Assembly (NCBI GenBank): GCA_963989245.1 | Contig: OZ022342.1 | Span: 14,182,995 to 14,246,994, forward strand | Source: Nansenia antarctica | Lineage: Eukaryota > Chordata > Actinopteri > Argentiniformes > Microstomatidae | Length of the DNA: 64,000 nt | Reading direction: 5' to 3' | Shown here: positions 61,887-64,000 of the stretch, one piece after another | Layout of the letters: every line of letters starts with the position of its first letter | Position numbering within the stretch: the stretch's first letter is position 1 | The notes under the pieces: model-generated | What the model saw: only the letters and a program-made list of their open reading frames with translations | Databases searched by the model: none | What the model was told of the DNA's origin: nothing | Program-made: the position numbers and the translations under genes

Positions 61887-63940
61887 TGAATACAACCCAT
61901 CCCCTCTTCCAAATCTACAATCCCCCCTCAACTGACTGGTAATGTTTGTCAAATAATGTATTCGACAAAGAAAAGAAAACTGAAAAAAAATTACCTTAAC
62001 GATCCAGAACTGCATTTGTTCTGGTGCAATAGCATCTGGGACAGACATGAAGGAGACAAAGGACACAGTACCAGGGCGGCGCATAGTGAGAGACACACAG
62101 TACCAGGGCGGAGCACAGTGAGAGACACACAGGCAAAGACAGAGAGAGGGATTTTTGCTGTTAACTATTCTTTAGTGATTGATTATAATCACTCAGATTT
62201 CAGTTACACACAGAGGTCCACCTCTGACTGTAACACAACTACAAAACAATTTTGAGGGTCAAATACAAACAATTGGTGTTAATTGTATGTATGTTGGATC
62301 CATTGTATTCTTGGTAGCTGTCAATAGATGAAGAATGTCCATTTGCCAGCAATCATTTTTAATGTCTGGAATCAGTGCAGCATATTTTCCCTTTTAGTTG
62401 TCGGTGTTACATTATGATTATCATAATGTCATTCTCAATGACATTTGTTTCAGGTTCAGTCAAGGTTCTGTGGATAGACCAGTACACTGGGCTGGAGAGC
62501 CAATTGTCCACAACACTATCTCACTTGCTTGTTGGAAAGCCAAACAGTTTTGAAAGGAAATCTGCTCACTGGACCAAGACATAATGCCCTTGTACTGCAT
62601 GAGACTTTATTCTGCCAAGACTTACTTTACCTCTTCCAATACAGAAGGAGTAAGTTAGTAATATGAATGATCTTACTATAATGAGGAGTTTAACTGTCCG
62701 AAAGATACAATATCATGGTAATCCAATCTACTCAGTGACTGGCCTAAAATATGAGTTTGAAGGTTGATCATTTCAGACCTAGTGATTCTGCAAGCACAGA
62801 ACGCGATAATGGGATGTCTGTTAAGTTGCATTATGTTCTGCTCCTTTATAACATGAATTGAAAACATGTCTACCATTTTTAGCAATGACAAAAAGGGGTA
62901 GTTCAATGGATATGTGTCCCTTGTGCTCTCCTTGCAAACAAGGGAGAAACAGACATTAACGTTCAACAGACTTCGAACAGCAGAAGTCATGGAAACAGTT
63001 CAAAATAGAATGCTGAAAGCACAGTGGTCGGCTTTTGAAAAAGCATGTCGTTAGACCCTAAAAGCCAAATGGGACAGGAAACACTGCCCACTCCACCGTC
63101 TGCACTGGTATGTTAGCCAGCTCTCAGTGATTTCATCATCCTCTAAATTAGGCTGCGCTCCTGCGCGCTACCTTTACCATGTTCAGCAGAGATGTTGACT
63201 TAGCCTGACCCCCCCCTCCACCAGTACATGGACAGACAGAGTGATCAAGTCTCCCCTTTCATTTGGTTTGATTGTTTGTTCCTCTTGGTGCTTTCATCAT
63301 TTAACTGGAGCCGTTGTCTCTGCTGTCCAATAGTTGAGCCAGTGGTGCAGCTGCTAATATCATGCCTGTCTGGCACAGTTGCCATAGCTAAGTTATTGTC
63401 GTTGAGATGATCAAGTGATGAACAAAACCTCGGGCCTGATCTCTCTGAGGCTGTACAGAATGTGTGTTCTGATCTCTCTGAGGCTGTACAGAATGTGTGT
63501 TCTGATCTCTCTGAGGCTGTACAGAATGTGTGTTCTGATCTCTCTGAGGCTGTACAGAATGTGTGTTCTGATGGACCTTTTTGTTTGTGTCCACAGCCTG
63601 AGATGAGCTGTTCTTTGTACACAGTTAATGAAATCCCTGTAATCCATTATATGCTTCTTGTTTTGGTTCTTCAGAGGGACCACATTGTCCATCTAAAAGA
63701 TGGTTCCTGTATTACTTGGAATATTTGTAGTTGTCATCTTTTGCACTTTGTACAGCAAAAGAGTTGAATGTCCTGCATGGGCTGTCTTGTATACTATGTA
63801 TACATCCATTCGGCTGTGCACAAATAAGTCATGTAAATACTTTTTTTTGTTTTTTGTTTTTTTTGTTTACGCTGGCATTTCGAATTGTCTTTGACTTCAA
63901 GATATTTATTCCAAATAAAACATTTACAAACAAAAGCTCA
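61887..63940 (+). other. adamts15: Putative adamts15 3' UTR with poly(A) signal
   Basis: About 2 kb of noncoding sequence follows the TAG. A canonical AATAAA at 63914-63919 is followed by a T/G-rich stretch. The UTR contains a 31-bp direct duplication near 62070-62130 and a 33-bp, four-copy repeat at 63436-63567. Confidence 0.5.
63436..63567. repeat. 33-bp tandem repeat, four copies, adamts15 3' UTR
   Basis: Four essentially identical units start at 63436, 63469, 63502 and 63535; each contains GATCTCTCTGAGGCTGTACA. Because 33 is a multiple of 3, it produces repeated peptides in several frames that are not genes. Confidence 0.9.
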
Positions 63941-64000
63941 CAATCTTTGCTCTGAAACCTTTTTGGTCATGACAGCCCTCCTCCAGCAGTGATGCAAACA

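Overview
The window is vertebrate DNA, almost certainly from a teleost fish. Evidence: multi-exon genes with GT-AG introns, very dense CA/GT, GA/CT, GATA and AT microsatellites, Tc1-type transposons, non-LTR retrotransposon fragments ending in teleost-style tails, and foldback MITEs. I cannot name the species.

The right half (about 29-64 kb) holds three genes that could be assembled exon by exon, with every splice junction in phase. They are zbtb44 (minus, coding 33805-30508, 5 coding exons, 608 aa), adamts8 (minus, 47059-37763, 9 exons, 941 aa) and adamts15 (plus, 49489-61886, 8 exons, 953 aa). The order and orientation ZBTB44(-) ADAMTS8(-) ADAMTS15(+) match human 11q24.3 as I know it. The two secreted metalloproteases are divergent, with start codons 2.43 kb apart and a TATA-type box on each side. 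zbtb44 is an unrelated BTB/C2H2 transcription factor. Putative poly(A) signals and 3' UTRs are placed for all three.

At 24.97-27.4 kb on the minus strand lies a small unrecognised gene (CDS 26803-25188, 3 coding exons, 424 aa) for a long coiled-coil protein. It has a 5' noncoding exon, two perfect CRE palindromes at its promoter, a splice donor formed by a GT microsatellite, and a C-terminus read from telomere-like repeats.

The left 29 kb is otherwise accessory sequence. It contains a degenerate LINE (5.76-6.97 kb), a 277-bp CT microsatellite, a broken Tc1 element (13.93-14.84 kb) and a hairpin MITE. From 15.59 to 20.83 kb there is a region bounded by inverted repeats that encloses a telomere-cored MITE, cryptic spliced coding exons of unknown identity, a CpG-rich block and a LINE reverse transcriptase fragment. 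Next come a 750-bp, 14-bp-unit minisatellite (22.58-23.33 kb) and further transposon ends.

The most interesting items are: the 15.6-20.8 kb composite with unidentified spliced exons; a near-identical inverted repeat in adamts15 introns 3 and 6 that flanks exons 4-6; the extra C-terminal thrombospondin repeat and missing prodomain cysteine in adamts8; and the coiled-coil gene that uses microsatellite and telomere-like DNA as gene parts. All coordinates come from reading the sequence by hand. No database or alignment search was possible, so family names rest on remembered protein sequences.
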